This document shows positions 11,123 to 23,600 of a stretch of DNA of 64,000 nucleotides, piece by piece (positions within the stretch are counted from its first letter, which is position 1; every line of letters begins with the position of its first letter). This DNA is from Ciona savignyi. Its lineage: Eukaryota > Chordata > Ascidiacea > Phlebobranchia > Cionidae. Made by a program: the position numbers and the translations under genes. Below the pieces are notes generated by a model. That model saw only the letters and a list, made by a program, of their open reading frames with translations, did no database searches and was not told where the DNA came from. The stretch is from positions 249,581 through 313,580 of the forward strand of contig CH002904.1 in NCBI GenBank assembly GCA_000149265.1, in the 5' to 3' direction.

Positions 11123-12930
11123 TATCCTCGGCGTCAGCCCTTCCTCCATCAAGTCTTTGTGTTGTATACATCTCCGTTAGTACTTTCTAATTAACTCATG
11201 TATATTTTAAGCGTCTGTAAAGAGGTCAGTGTTAGTGTAAATAATTGGCTGTATAATGCTTAACATGGAAATGCACTTCACAATTGCTTCTGTATAATTT
11301 ATCTCTGTAAACAACATAAAATCAGTGTACCGTCACACTATATTTTTCAAATAAGGACATTTAAAACGTAAATCCAGTTTTATTGGTTTATCATAAAGTA
11401 TGTATTGACGAATTATTCATACCTTGCTTTAACTTATTTTTTTCCTGATTTTACCGCATTGCACTTTATAAGCCATTTTTAAGACTATTAATTTAGTTAT
11501 ACTACGTGTATTTCAGCCCATAAATAAGCTATAATAAAAGCCATACCGTACATCGCATGACTAACGAGTTATGTAGGCCTAATGCAATAGGCCCACTGCA
11601 GTATAATTAAAACTAATAGTGTTTTTTACCATCTCAGCATCAGAATTCGCCATCTTGTATTGTAGTAGAGTGTTTTATTTGATAAAGTTACGCCTTGCTT
11701 TTCTTTACATGTTGATCTTACCTAGTAGTTACCAGTAGGCTATTTATGGCAATAAAAAATACTTAAGCTGTGCATAAACATGCATAAGCTTGTTTCATGC
11801 GTTATACCATAGTCAGCAGTTGCGGTTTCCGTGCTATATAGCTCTTTATCTACATTCCAGAAAGCAATGTTAACTTATACTTAGGCTACTTTATTACTGT
11901 CGCCGCCTTACACACAAAATACCATATACGAAAAATGGATTACGATTTTGTAATAAGACACGATGAAATCAGACTATACCGTAGAAAGGAGGTGCACAAA
12001 AAGAGATTGACAATGTTTTTGAAAGATCACAAATATTCTAAGAGTTCTAATTTTAGCAATTAAAGTACTTAGAATTAATGTATATTCGTCTTTGATGTGG
12101 ACTTAGCGATGGCTAAACGCATATAGAATAAGGTATTTATTAGATTTTAGGCCAGGGTTTTAGATAATCGATAGGATAATCATTATTGTTAATCAGTGAA
12201 AAAGCATTCACATTTTTTCTTTATCTCAAAATTCTTTTCATAAACTTTTTCATATTTCTTTAGTTAAACACATTTTACTCTTTTCAGAAAATGGGGGACC
12301 GCTAAATAAAAAAATCAAGCTAAACGGTGCTCCCCATTTTGTGAAAGAGAGAGTAAAAATGTTTTTTATAAAAGGAAAAAAGTTAATGAAGAGAATATCG
12401 AGATGAAAAAAGGAGGGGAAATCCCCCAGGCGAGACTTCGCAAGGAAAACAAGGAGCAGTCGCCAAGTCACGTTTACACAGTCGTCTTTAAAACTGGTGG
12501 AGAAGCTTATTTTGTTTTGTTTTTAAATTATCTTAGATTTATTTACCAATTGTTACACAGTTAAAGTTATATTATTACTTTTTTAACATTAAAGCCAGTC
12601 TGCAAACTGCAATCAAGAAGTCGCAAATTACAACACATTTGTAACGGTCAAGGCGCGTGCATGGCTTTTATATGAGACTCATTTTTTAATCTATTTGTCG
12701 CACAATAACAGTAGGTTGTCGCTTAAACTACAGGTAATGCATAATAATCGGATTGCCTGGGACCTACAGCTAAAATCACGTTGCAGAATTATGAAGTTTG
12801 CATATTGCTATGTGCTGTATACTTATAATTTGATAACTTTAGTTTTCTACCGATTAAGTTAAAATGTATCTTTACAGAAACAAAAGTTGTTTCAGTACAC
12901 TTGATTTAAAAATCAGAATATAGCATCATT
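11123..12930. other. intergenic region
   Basis: This holds the 3' UTR of the SAXO5-like gene and upstream sequence of the crotonase gene. It is AT-rich. The only structure I see is an imperfect inverted repeat near 12275-12362. No further exon is supported. Confidence 0.55.
12275..12362. repeat. imperfect inverted repeat / hairpin
   Basis: The left arm ttttactcttttcagaaaat plus gggggaccgc pairs with the right arm cggtgctccccattttgtga plus aagagagagtaaaa, around a loop of about 25 bp. It could be the relic of a small palindromic (MITE-like) element. No target duplication was recognised. Confidence 0.55.
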
Positions 12931-15900
12931 ATGTATCGACAATGTCTGCAGAAGTTGCAGCAAATGACATCGATTGGTAACAACAGCTTGTGCGCATGTA
13001 CAGGTAGCAGGCGAAAGCTTGCTTTGGACTCACAATCAGGTTTGGTATAACTGTTAATTTTTGGGAAAATTGAAAATCCCTGATTCAAAATAAGAGCTTT
13101 TTAGCAATATTAAGTTGTTTGGGTTATTCTTTACCAACACCCCAGATTTGTTTTGCTATTGCAATACGTTATGTCAACAATTCCTTTGGTTTTAGTTCAA
13201 CCCATTTATTTACTGGGTTTCCCTTTAAGTACCTTGTCTGAGGACACAACTGACTACCAACTACCATCCTGTAAACTTTTGACTTTTTTTATCCTGTAAA
13301 CCTTTGACTGAAAGGCGACACACTAACTCATCAGGCTATTTGACTAGTATATTTTTGTTAACATACAGTGTAAATTAATCCCGGAAAGTTATTCCATAAT
13401 TTCACCCAAAAAATCAAACATAAACCTTAAAAATCATTTTAAAAGGAATGTTGCCAAATTAAATTCTTTACCTTTTTACTTTTACAGAGCCTGCGGTTGA
13501 TCCAATTACAATAGACAAACGTGATAAAGTCACACTTATTGGTCTGAATCGTCCTGGGAGTCGAAATGCAGTCAACAGAGACATGGCGCGACAACTGACT
13601 GTAGCATTCATGGCCTTTGAGCAGGATACTTCTAGCAATGTTGCTGTTTTACATGGAAAAGGTTAGTTTGTCTACTTTTAACCACTCAATTATTTGAATG
13701 CAGTGTGCATAGTATACTCATTTTTATTCCGGTGGCACACTGATAATCACCAGATCGTGCCAACTTTGGCTATTGCATCGTGTTAGTTGTTAGTTGTTAC
13801 TTTGATTTTTGACGTAAAGTTAAGGATATAAGGTATGTGTTTTTAATATAACTTATTTATAAGTATTGTTTTATGGTATGTTGTTTTTATTGACAATGTG
13901 TTCATGCTGCTCACTTTGTTTTGGGTTTAGCTTTGTAGCTGTTGCTCAAGTACTTCATAATAAAAACTCAACTTAACAATTTGAACCCAGACGGCAATTG
14001 ACTATTAAGAAATAATTTACTTTTCTTGGCTTAAGAAAATTAGCATTCCTGCTACAGCACATAATTTGCATAAGCGTAGTTTTCACTGTTTTAATTGCAG
14101 GCGATCACTTTTGCGCTGGGTATGACTTAAAAGAACTGGCCCACTCAGATTCAGATGGCTCGCCTTTAGATGAAGAAACCTTGGCGCACTTGCACAACGT
14201 CAACGGAGCTATGGTAAGCATGGGCATGTGTTGTTTCAGAGATTTTGCTCGCATTAAAAAATAATGCATTATACAACAAAAGTTTAATCCTAATGCAAAA
14301 TGTAATCAACGTGCTGAGATTTTAAAATAAAAGGTTGCATTATAAATGCATAAAACCTTCAAAGATGTGCTTGGAATGTGGACATCTGATCAGTTGCACA
14401 TTCATAATTACTATCAACCTGTTTTTTTTTAATGCTTAGGGTGCTAAGTTTCTGTATAGTAGTGAGCTGCAACGCACAATAGAGGTATGTTAGTATGGTA
14501 CAGCATGGGAATCGTGGGAACTGTGTTATATCATTGTTTATTTGGCTTCAGTTATCGGCAATCAAATTTTTGTTTGGTAATAAGAATACACTCTTGTAGA
14601 ATATGTATTGTATAAATTTAATATATATCGGTATATATTGTAAGAACAAGGGATCCAGACAAAAAAGCATTTTTAGTCAACAGATTTTAAAACTATTTTC
14701 AAATATTGAATTTAGTGTTCGGAACCGGATATGTTATTTATCAAAATATTCCAAATTGATTAGATTGGACTTTGCTTTGCACAGAGTGATGGAAAATAGA
14801 ACAAATGGTCGAAGTACTAAAGTCTATGTATGTTTTACATATTTCCTGCGACTAATTGCTTTTTTGTTTAATAGACAAACAATTTAGTGTACCAATTCAT
14901 GATATTTTGATTGGTTAACTAATAACCAGTCAGTTGGATACTTATTTTTATCTTGTTGGTGAAACAACGGCTGTACCGTACTCCTTTTATATTCAATCCA
15001 CTTGAATCCACCAAAGTTGAGCAATATTTAATAAATTGGGGGCCCAGTAGTCAAACTGAAAGTTAACCCAAGCACTTGTCTGGTCATGACCTTCATTCTT
15101 ATCTCCTAGACTACGTAGGGCAGAGAGCAAAAATTATTATCAATACTCAATATTAATTTTATTTTATTTTTTTAGTATTTTGTCTTCCTATTTATTTTAA
15201 TATAAAACCTAGTGATTTAAAATGTTATATTCAATGCACGATAGAACAACACATTTAAAATGAAGTAGTCTAGGCTTATTTACTTGTTGCATGGGTGTTT
15301 CAAGTAGGAAAACATTTTTTTGTAAGTTGTAGAATAAAGTTAGCTGTGGTTTGCTTTTCAGTGTATATTCTGTATGTTGTTTGTTTTACTAGGCAATGCT
15401 TTAAAGTTTGGTTCACAATGACATTGTTATATGTTTTAACATCGTTTAGTTTACGTTTAGTGATTTTGAATTTCCGTTTTATATTTATGTTTCAGAAACT
15501 TTGTTATAACTTCCTTTGTTATCCCACAATTTTATTATTTTCTCTTAAATATCTCCAGATGAACGTTAAACTGTGTTGGACGCAGGTTCAAATTTAGTTT
15601 CATTTTTAAAAAACAGTTTTGTGAAGTAGATATTTTTTATTTAAAAAAAGTTAGTGATAAATGAAGTACATTGTACCAGTATATAATAAAACTTTCCTTG
15701 TAATGTTTATATATAATACCATTTTCCGTCCGCCCATAAATCTGGTATTTGTATATTAATTGCAACATTTATTAATCCAGAAGGATAGAGCAAAATTTTG
15801 ACCATTTATTGCCATATTGTTCTCTCAAAATCTCAAAATCTTAAAATCCTGAAACGATTGATGTTTAGGGTCCAACACGATTACACATCCGCAAGCCTGT

Positions 15901-18099
15901 CATAGCAGCAGTGAATGGGTATGGAGTGGCAGGCGGGTTGGAACTTGCTCTTCTTTGCGATCTCAGGGTGTTCGAGAAGTCTACGATTGTTGGTGCTTTT
16001 AATCGGAGATTTGGTGTGCCTCTTATTGATGGAGGAACGGTTGGTTTTATTACAAATTAAAAGTATTGGATTGTAAATGATTCTTTATAATTTAAATATT
16101 ATAATATATTAAAAAAATATTACCAAAATAGCCCCTAAAACACAACTGAAATAATATGATGATGATAATTATGACAGTCGTTTTGTCCCCATATAGAAAG
16201 TTCTATAAAAATCTAGTTATTCTAATTTCTGCAATACTACCCTCTGGATAAATACTTGCACCTAATGGGGAGAGGTGCTTGATATCTTATTTTCTGTAAT
16301 TTACTTTAATGTAAAACAGATTCTGTATATACAAGTTGTATTCACTCTGTGCAGTTGCTGCCTGCTGGCAACATTTTTGTACCATATTACAAAAAAGGCT
16401 TCTGTCACTATTTCTTGAAATTTATAGCTTTTTAACATTTCTAGTCATCATAGTATAGGCTTAAAGGTTTACTAGATTATAAAATTTATCTAAGAAGCCC
16501 AATACAAAGCCAATGTTTGCACATTTAACATAAAGTCGATTTTACAATGAAATAACGAAATTCCATTTTTACTGGTCATTAAATATTCCCTGTGTTTTTA
16601 ATTTGTCCCTTAGCCCCATAAGTAAGGCTTTTTAACTTTATCCTATTAAAATATTGAATTATTATCTTTATACATCCCAATACAACATCTATCAGGATAT
16701 CATATGCACTTTTGCACCACCAGCAAAACGCAGATTAAAGCCCACATGTTGTTTGAGTAAATCGTTGTTCCACAGGTGAGATTGCCTGCATTAGTAGGAT
16801 TGTCAAATGCATTGGACTTAATCCTCACTGGCAGATCTATTGACTCTGAAGAGGCATTGAAAATTGGACTCGCCAATAGAGTAGCTGAAGACGGTGAAGG
16901 TAATTATTTTCTAATTTCATTTTATTTATTGATTTACTGCACGTTGCAATCAATTAATGCTTCTGAGACTGCAAACTTGGTTATAATAAGTGCTTAGGCA
17001 AAATCAATATTATTGATTGCTGTAATTGCTTTTTGACAAACTGTGAAGTTGCAATAAGTTATGTCATTATACACAGACTGAAACTCAATATAATGCAGTG
17101 CTGAGATTGCTTTATTCTGTGATCAACAAAGCTCTCATAATGCCGCCATATGGCAGGAAGTCGGCAGGAAATTTGCTGAGCTGCTGTATCTCCACAATAA
17201 CAGACTGATTAATGATTGACAAGCTGTTTATTTTCGGTTTCAGCCTTATCGGTTGCAGTGAATTTGGCCAAAGAAATTTCCCAACACCCACAAATGAGTT
17301 TACGAGCAGACAGAGACTCCACCTACAATGCAACCTTTAATTCAGCCTGCAAAAAGGTGGGAATTGGTTCGCTAAATTGACCATCTTTTGATATTGTAAG
17401 ATCATAGAACGGACTACACAGAGCTTCCGTTTTTTGTATAACCAAAACAGCAGTGCTTTCCGAAACTCAGTTCTTTTATTAAAAAAGTAGAATATGTTTT
17501 TTTGCATTTTTAACCTTTTTTTTAAGATTACACAATCAACAAAGCTGATGGTGTAATCTTTGTGTTTATTGAGGCATTTCATTTTAAAAACAATGTTTGT
17601 TCCGTTTGACTTCTTGTGGTTTTCTTGGGAATCTTTTGGTTCAGTGGGTTATGCATATATTGCACAACACATCTTTTTTTTAATAAAGTGACATCACTGA
17701 GAAACTGAATTAAAAGTGTGGAATAACTTGGAAATGCAAACTTGCTAAAAAATTGTGTTGTTTATATACTCTTCATGTTTTAAGGAACTCTTGTGAAAAT
17801 TATTCAAACTATGGTTGCATTAATCACTAATGGTTATGAGATATTGTAATACACCACTGGTCAAAATCGTGTCTGGATATTCTCATCTATATGCATGACT
17901 AACAAACGTGCACGATCCAGTGCCGTAGCGGAAGTTAACAGCTGGCATAGATTTCCTAATTTCGAATCAACACTTTGATTTTTTGCAGGATTCACTCGAC
18001 TACGAGCTAAACAACGCTTTAGATGTGATCGTACACGAAGCAGTTGCCGGTGCCAAGCGTTTCGAAGAGGGGGAAGGCAGACAGGGCGTTGCACTGTAA
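12931..18099 (+). CDS. enoyl-CoA hydratase/isomerase (crotonase) family protein
   Basis: Seven exons: 12931-13003, 13488-13661, 14101-14213, 15869-16039, 16776-16899, 17244-17356, 17989-18099. Phases close to 879 nt, or 292 residues. Exon 1 was chosen because its ATG, phase and donor (ACAG|gtagca) fit exon 2. It gives a basic, Gln/Ser-rich leader (MYRQCLQKLQQM...) that could be a mitochondrial presequence. The crotonase core is clear: GDHFCAGYDL (first oxyanion-hole segment), GYGVAGGLELALLCDL (second, with the catalytic Glu in LEL), then FGVPLIDGGTVRLP. In classic enoyl-CoA hydratase a second Glu stands in the PEI..G segment; here that segment reads NRRFGVPLID with no Glu. The C-terminus FEEGEGRQG fits a subgroup common in actinobacteria. 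The exact acyl substrate cannot be read from sequence. A polyadenylation signal is at 18729-18734. Confidence 0.87.
13195..13352 (-). mobile_element. SINE fragment, head half
   Basis: Plus-strand text acccatttatttactgggtt, taccttgtctgaggacacaactgac and ctttgactgaaaggcgacaca matches the head half of the minus-oriented SINE. An internal part (catcctgtaaacttttgact) is duplicated. It lies in intron 1 of the crotonase gene. Confidence 0.7.
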
Positions 18100-18728
18100 A
18101 GAAACACCAACACAATTCTAATGACAAGTTCCGAACAGTGTTCCCCGTGGCTCAAACTCTTTGTTATTTTTGTACAAGGTTATTTTTCTAACTGGGTTGT
18201 TCCTGTAAAATAAGTCCTTTACGTTGCCACAGCGCGTTGTATTTTTTCGAATGTATTTGGACTGCCGATCCATCCTGTGAAGTGTTGAGTTGCGTTTATT
18301 GTTTTGTTACAAACTTTCGTTTTTTGTTGTTTATTGTAATTTTTCGAGATTTTCGTAATTTATATTCAGTTTCTCTTCTGTTAAATAGTGGTCTACACAT
18401 ATCTTTCATCTGTGCTCTGCACTGGAACTGTGTAAGTGCTCCAATCGGTTGTGAGAACCATAATGCAGAAAAATTACCGGCGGATCACCAATCTAGCTGT
18501 AATTTTGTGTAATTATTTGTGTGGCGCAAAAAGATAGCAGGTTTGGTGCGGTGGGCGCGCTTTTAGCTGCTTCATCTGTATATTCCTTACCTAAACGTTC
18601 GGATATTTTTTCCCGAATTATTTTTTGCCGTTTGCTGCTCCCAGATGGTTCGGTGCCGCAGTAGTATGTCGTATGTCTGGACTATTTCACAAGAGAAAGA
18701 TACTGTAGAACTGACCCCTCGAAACTGA

Positions 18729-18734
18729 AATAAA
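18729..18734 (+). terminator. polyadenylation signal AATAAA, crotonase gene
   Basis: AATAAA lies 630 bp after the stop codon in plus orientation and is the best canonical signal downstream. The use of this site is inferred. Confidence 0.5.
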
Positions 18735-19574
18735 ATGAAACCATTCACATTTCAGACTTTTGTTGATTGATTGAATGATATTCCTTTGGAAGTGTTATGA
18801 TGAAAAGAAACGATGAATTTACCTACACTTATAAGGATGGCATAAATGGTTTTTCAATGGTAAAAATAAAACAACGGGTTGGATGCCACGTATAGCTGTA
18901 GACTATGGAGCATATGTCCCACAAAGTATTCGGATTCGTCTCTGACGTGCTTGGAAAACAACAGTCAATTTACATGGTAAATAGTCGGAAAAGTCGACTT
19001 CCAAGAGCATTTGGTTGCCGCTGTGGTTCAAATGTTTTTTTGCAAAGCCTGGTGCCAATAGTGACTTCTATCGTGGTGTTCTTGTATAAACTTTCCTATT
19101 ACTACGATCGGATGTAAAAATGATTAGCAATCCAATATTGTGAAAAGTATATGTGAACTGAGAAAAAAACTCACGTAGACGATAAATGTTAAAAATCTAG
19201 CGTGTGATGTTCCATACATGCGCGGCTATTCGTTAGCAATGTTGTTTGCAATAATACATACTTATTTATGTTTTAGTTCGTTTTCATGCCTCTATACTGT
19301 GTATAGTGTGCCAAAGTAAAATGAGACTCGGATGCACCTTACCACTGCAAGGGGAACGAGAATTAACTCACTTGCGCCGTATGGCGGTCAGTCGTCGATT
19401 CTGCGAAATTTAGTTTATTTTTTGTTTCTTCTTTATATTGAAAACAGAAACTTTTATTTTATTGATAGAAAATGTACCCACAATTATTCAAATAGTAAAG
19501 TCTTTCAAACGTGTCATAAAAAATAGACATATATAAATAACATTTATTCAAATTTAATATGATAAAGTCTGAAA

Positions 19575-19690
19575 GTCACGGCCGTGTGCTGCCTAATGGT
19601 TAGCGCCACTAATTCGTACATGTACAATATACCATTTAAAAAAATGGTTGCTAGCCTATCACGGATTCGAAGCTTGAACCTATAAAACAT
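19575..19690 (+). mobile_element. tRNA-like repeat, second SINE type
   Basis: The head ggccgtgtgctgcctaatggttagcgcc resembles a tRNA A box region. About 75 bases on, cacggattcgaagcttgaac resembles a diverged B box. It lacks the GGCAAGGCAC core and TATCC tail of the main SINE. Related heads occur at 22225, 23405 and 29455. Confidence 0.55.
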
Positions 19691-20477
19691 ACAGCTTTAA
19701 AGTAAACTATACAGTAGAATGGCCGTTCTGAAGATGGTCATCCCGCTTAAGTAAAATTCCACTTGTGTTTATTAATAGAAACGTTTCAAGTGCGCAACTT
19801 AAAGTGCCCACGTACAGAAGAGTGTTAGCTCGAACCCAGCCGTCGGCTAATAGATCCTGTTATAAAGAAAAACATTAAGAAAATGTCGCCTTAATCTAAC
19901 AAAAAAAATCCTTTCAATCATGACATACTCCAGTTTCGGTAAATCAATGAAAGTGCGGTGTAATAAGATGATTATTCTTGCGTTTGCCCATTCCCAGTAA
20001 AAAAGGAATATCCTTTCCAAATCAAATATACCTAAGGTGATGTCCACAGTCAAATTATTCGCGTGTTCATGATATTGTTTCAGTTTTGAGCAACATACGT
20101 TAAGTACTTACGGCCACAAACGGAGTGGTCATATGGCGGTTTCGAGTCACTAAATTGAGTTACTTAAACCTCCACCTCACAGCTCAAATGCATGACAGGT
20201 TATGTTATTATGGACAAAGGGAAATGTGTATTACTGAACGTGATGTATATTACAGGTAGTTTTGTTTTACCGACGTGCGACTACCTCAAACCTTTCTAGA
20301 TATACCAACTAAAAGCTCTGAATTGTTCTGAAAGTAGTTATTAGAAATAGACGTATAGTGAAAAGAGAGTTCACTTTAATGTGGTTCACCCAAGTTTTTG
20401 TATTTTTAAACACCAACGGCAGCCGATTTTTTCAATTGTTTTTTTGCTGGCGTCAGATTTCACCTCATAGCCCTTTG

Positions 20478-20518
20478 CCTTTCTCCCTCTCTCTTTCTCT
20501 CTCTCCCCTCTCTCCCTC
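20478..20518. repeat. pyrimidine (CT)n microsatellite upstream of ADA
   Basis: A pure C/T tract of about 40 bases lies 100 bp upstream of the ADA start codon. It could sit in the 5' UTR or promoter. No function is evident from sequence. Confidence 0.85.
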
Positions 20519-20620
20519 ATACGACGAACGCTTGTTATATCAACAGGTGCAATTTAGTCAAGCATACCGTGCAGAAGAGACGTCAGTAACCCGGAACCGT
20601 TAGACCGTCGGTGCCAGCAG

Positions 20621-23600
20621 ATGTTACCTGAAGATACCAACAGACGTTATAATTTCCCTAAGGTTAGTAGTATTTTACATATAATCCATAACTGATCGCG
20701 ACTTTCGTAAATGGATTTAATAGATATATATAGTTATACAGTAACAACAACGTCAATAAGACAACTAGAGTTATTTGCTTGTGTTTGTTTAAGGTCGGCC
20801 TTTCCTTATGAATATTATATCCACCGCCAAAGGCTTGCTATGAAGTTAAAGCATAGCATTGGGACAGTTATTCGAAGTGTGTGTGGCTAGGTCTGTTTAT
20901 TGATTATACGCGCAAGTGCGTAGGCCACCATCCACCTACTGCTAAATTGACTCGATTTTTACGTTTCCCGAAACCATCTAAATTTGTTTCAGGTTCTGTT
21001 ACTGATCGGTTTAATTAGCTACTCCACGTCTATGTCCAGTGTACTACTATTAAAATATACACGCATTTCCTTATTACACAGGCGGAACTACACTGTCATT
21101 TAGACGGATCGTTCAGACTATCGACATGCATTGAACTGGCTAAGTAAGAAATTCAGCTGCACATTACAACTGTTTATATTGTATACATACGACAATTTCG
21201 CTTTGTCCATACCGTGTTTACTAATTCTATTTATTACCGTCAGAGTTCTAATAAGTTCTGTATATTAAAGTCGAAATTTTTAATTAGAATATGCCCATCA
21301 TTAAAGCATCAATACCTGCTTACGGATTGCGTGCCAAACGATTAGGCCAAAAAAAGTTAAAATTCCTCGCAGTCTGTTTACCTGGCAATTATGACGGCAT
21401 GCGATGTTAACTAGACTAGCGTAAATAAGTAATTGATTGCATTTTATTTACCTACACAGCAGCAATATATAATATTTTTTATAATTTTTTAATATTTTTT
21501 AAACTTAAGCACTATGTCTGTTCTAACATATGTTATTAATATAACTTTAAATTCGTTATGCATTTGAAATAATTAAATATATATTTTATATTAAGAAAGG
21601 TATTTAAAAAACATTTAAATACGTTTTGTGCTTTTTTGGTATGCATTTTTATGCTTGTTTTGTCTGCTCTTTCTATTTATAATATATTGCTTTGTTTCAA
21701 TCAGAGAACGTGGGATAGAATTGCCGTCCTACGATGAGAGTGAACTTAGGTCAATAGTGGGTTTAGAAAAACGATTTCCCAATTTAGTCGAATACCTCCA
21801 GAATTTCAAGATTACGACACCTATCTTTGCGTAAGTGTGTATTGCAGAATCGTAATGTTCAGTAAGCAGAGAACTTTAATTTTGTAGCCCTAGCAAATAT
21901 TTTGAGCTTGGAACTGTACAAATATAGACTGTATATGTGCACTTATATATTATTTTATAATAAATCTTTATTTCAACCCACTGACACTGACTGGCTTTTT
22001 CAGTGCCGACAAGGACGCTCTAAGCAGGTTGACCATAGAGGCAATTGAAGACAAGCACAAACAAGGCGTCTCCTACATTGAATTTCGCTTCTGTCCATTC
22101 CTGTTCGCTAATTGTAACGTCTCAGACATCACCGAAGCCAAAGAAAAGTGAGAAACCTGTACTTTTTTTTAACAAGACCAGGTCTACACACGCCAGCCTT
22201 TTTTAGCCTATAGCCAAGTTTCTTACCCATGGCGGCCTAGTGACTAGCACCGTTATTCGTCATATGTATATGTATATATATGTATATATATTCACGTTGC
22301 CTTAACCATTAAGCCACGCGACCGTACATTACGCTTCATCCCTGCTGCGCCACATTGGTTTGTTTTTTATAATCTTGCCCACCCGTAAGTGTACGCTCAC
22401 AAACTAATAAAACAAACGCCTGTCGGCCGGCTCGAGTTGGTGTGTGTGTATGTCATCCGGCCCATGCAATTTATTCCGGTGTTCAAATATACGAGTCAAA
22501 TTTGGCGTATCGCCCTCAAACCTAAAACATACATTATTCAGAGGCACTTTCACCCCACGTGACGCAGTGGAGGCGATATGCAGTGCTGCTGAGAGCGTAA
22601 AAGCGGTTTTTCCAATTGTGGTTCGATTTATACTATGTGCTATCCTGGATTTTCCAGGTAATTTGTATTTTACTACTATGCAACATACTTCTAACACAGA
22701 GTGAAAAATACTGATTGACTGTAAACGTTGTGTCTAAACTAAAGTATGTAAAAAAAGTTTTCGAACCTACGACCTAGCCATTTTAGGTTGAAATGTAAAG
22801 ATATGAAAATTCCCAAGGTAATTTTATGGTATGATTTTAACATCATAGGTTACTGAACTAACAGTCCACGAAACCTAATAAAAATGAAGCAATCTTATAG
22901 GGCTATATGGCCGGTAATTAAACTAACACTCTGGATTTACAGATTGGTCAATGCAAATCGCCCAACTGTGCGAGGAATTCGCTGATCGTGGTGTTGTGGG
23001 GTTCGATATCGCAGGTGCCGGGTCCAGTGGGAAAGAAGCAACTTTCGACCAACATACTGAGGCGTTTGACGTTAGCACAACCACAATTTCATATTGGTCT
23101 GATCCATAACACACCATGCTATAACCTAAATGCTAGTTTGCATATCATTCAATTTTAGTGAAGGCATTATATCAACCCCTGTCTAATTACAATGATGAAC
23201 ATTGCTATGACCCCAGCGAATGGCGTTTTCCTATTTTGTACATTTGTGTTTGTGTGTTGTCTAGGTGTAGCAATTAAGTACAGTTTGTACTAAACTAATT
23301 GAGAAATTTGCCACACACAAGTTTACGCGAAATTAATGTTCCAACAAGTACTCACCAGATGGCGACATAGTAGTTACGTCTGCAAAATGCGTATGTTTGT
23401 ATTAAGTTGGATACGGTCGTGTGGCCGAATGGTTAACGCGACCGATGCATATACCGACTCTTATACAAATACCGGTCTTGGTGACGACAACCCATCATGG
23501 GTTTAAAACTTGGCTCGGTAAAAAAAGTTTGTATTTAAGTTGGCTTTAATGTGTTTTTATGGATAATTAAATCGTATTTTCGACTTCAACCGTTTCTGAC

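Larger units (their letters stand above)
18130..20477. other. intergenic region, crotonase to ADA
   Basis: It holds the crotonase 3' UTR and about 1.8 kb without recognisable coding sequence, apart from a tRNA-like repeat at 19575-19690. Short open frames in it show no family features. Confidence 0.55.

Noticed and set aside
15295..15597. 100-codon hydrophobic frame in the crotonase
   Set aside because: It is low-complexity AT-rich intron sequence between two well-phased crotonase exons.
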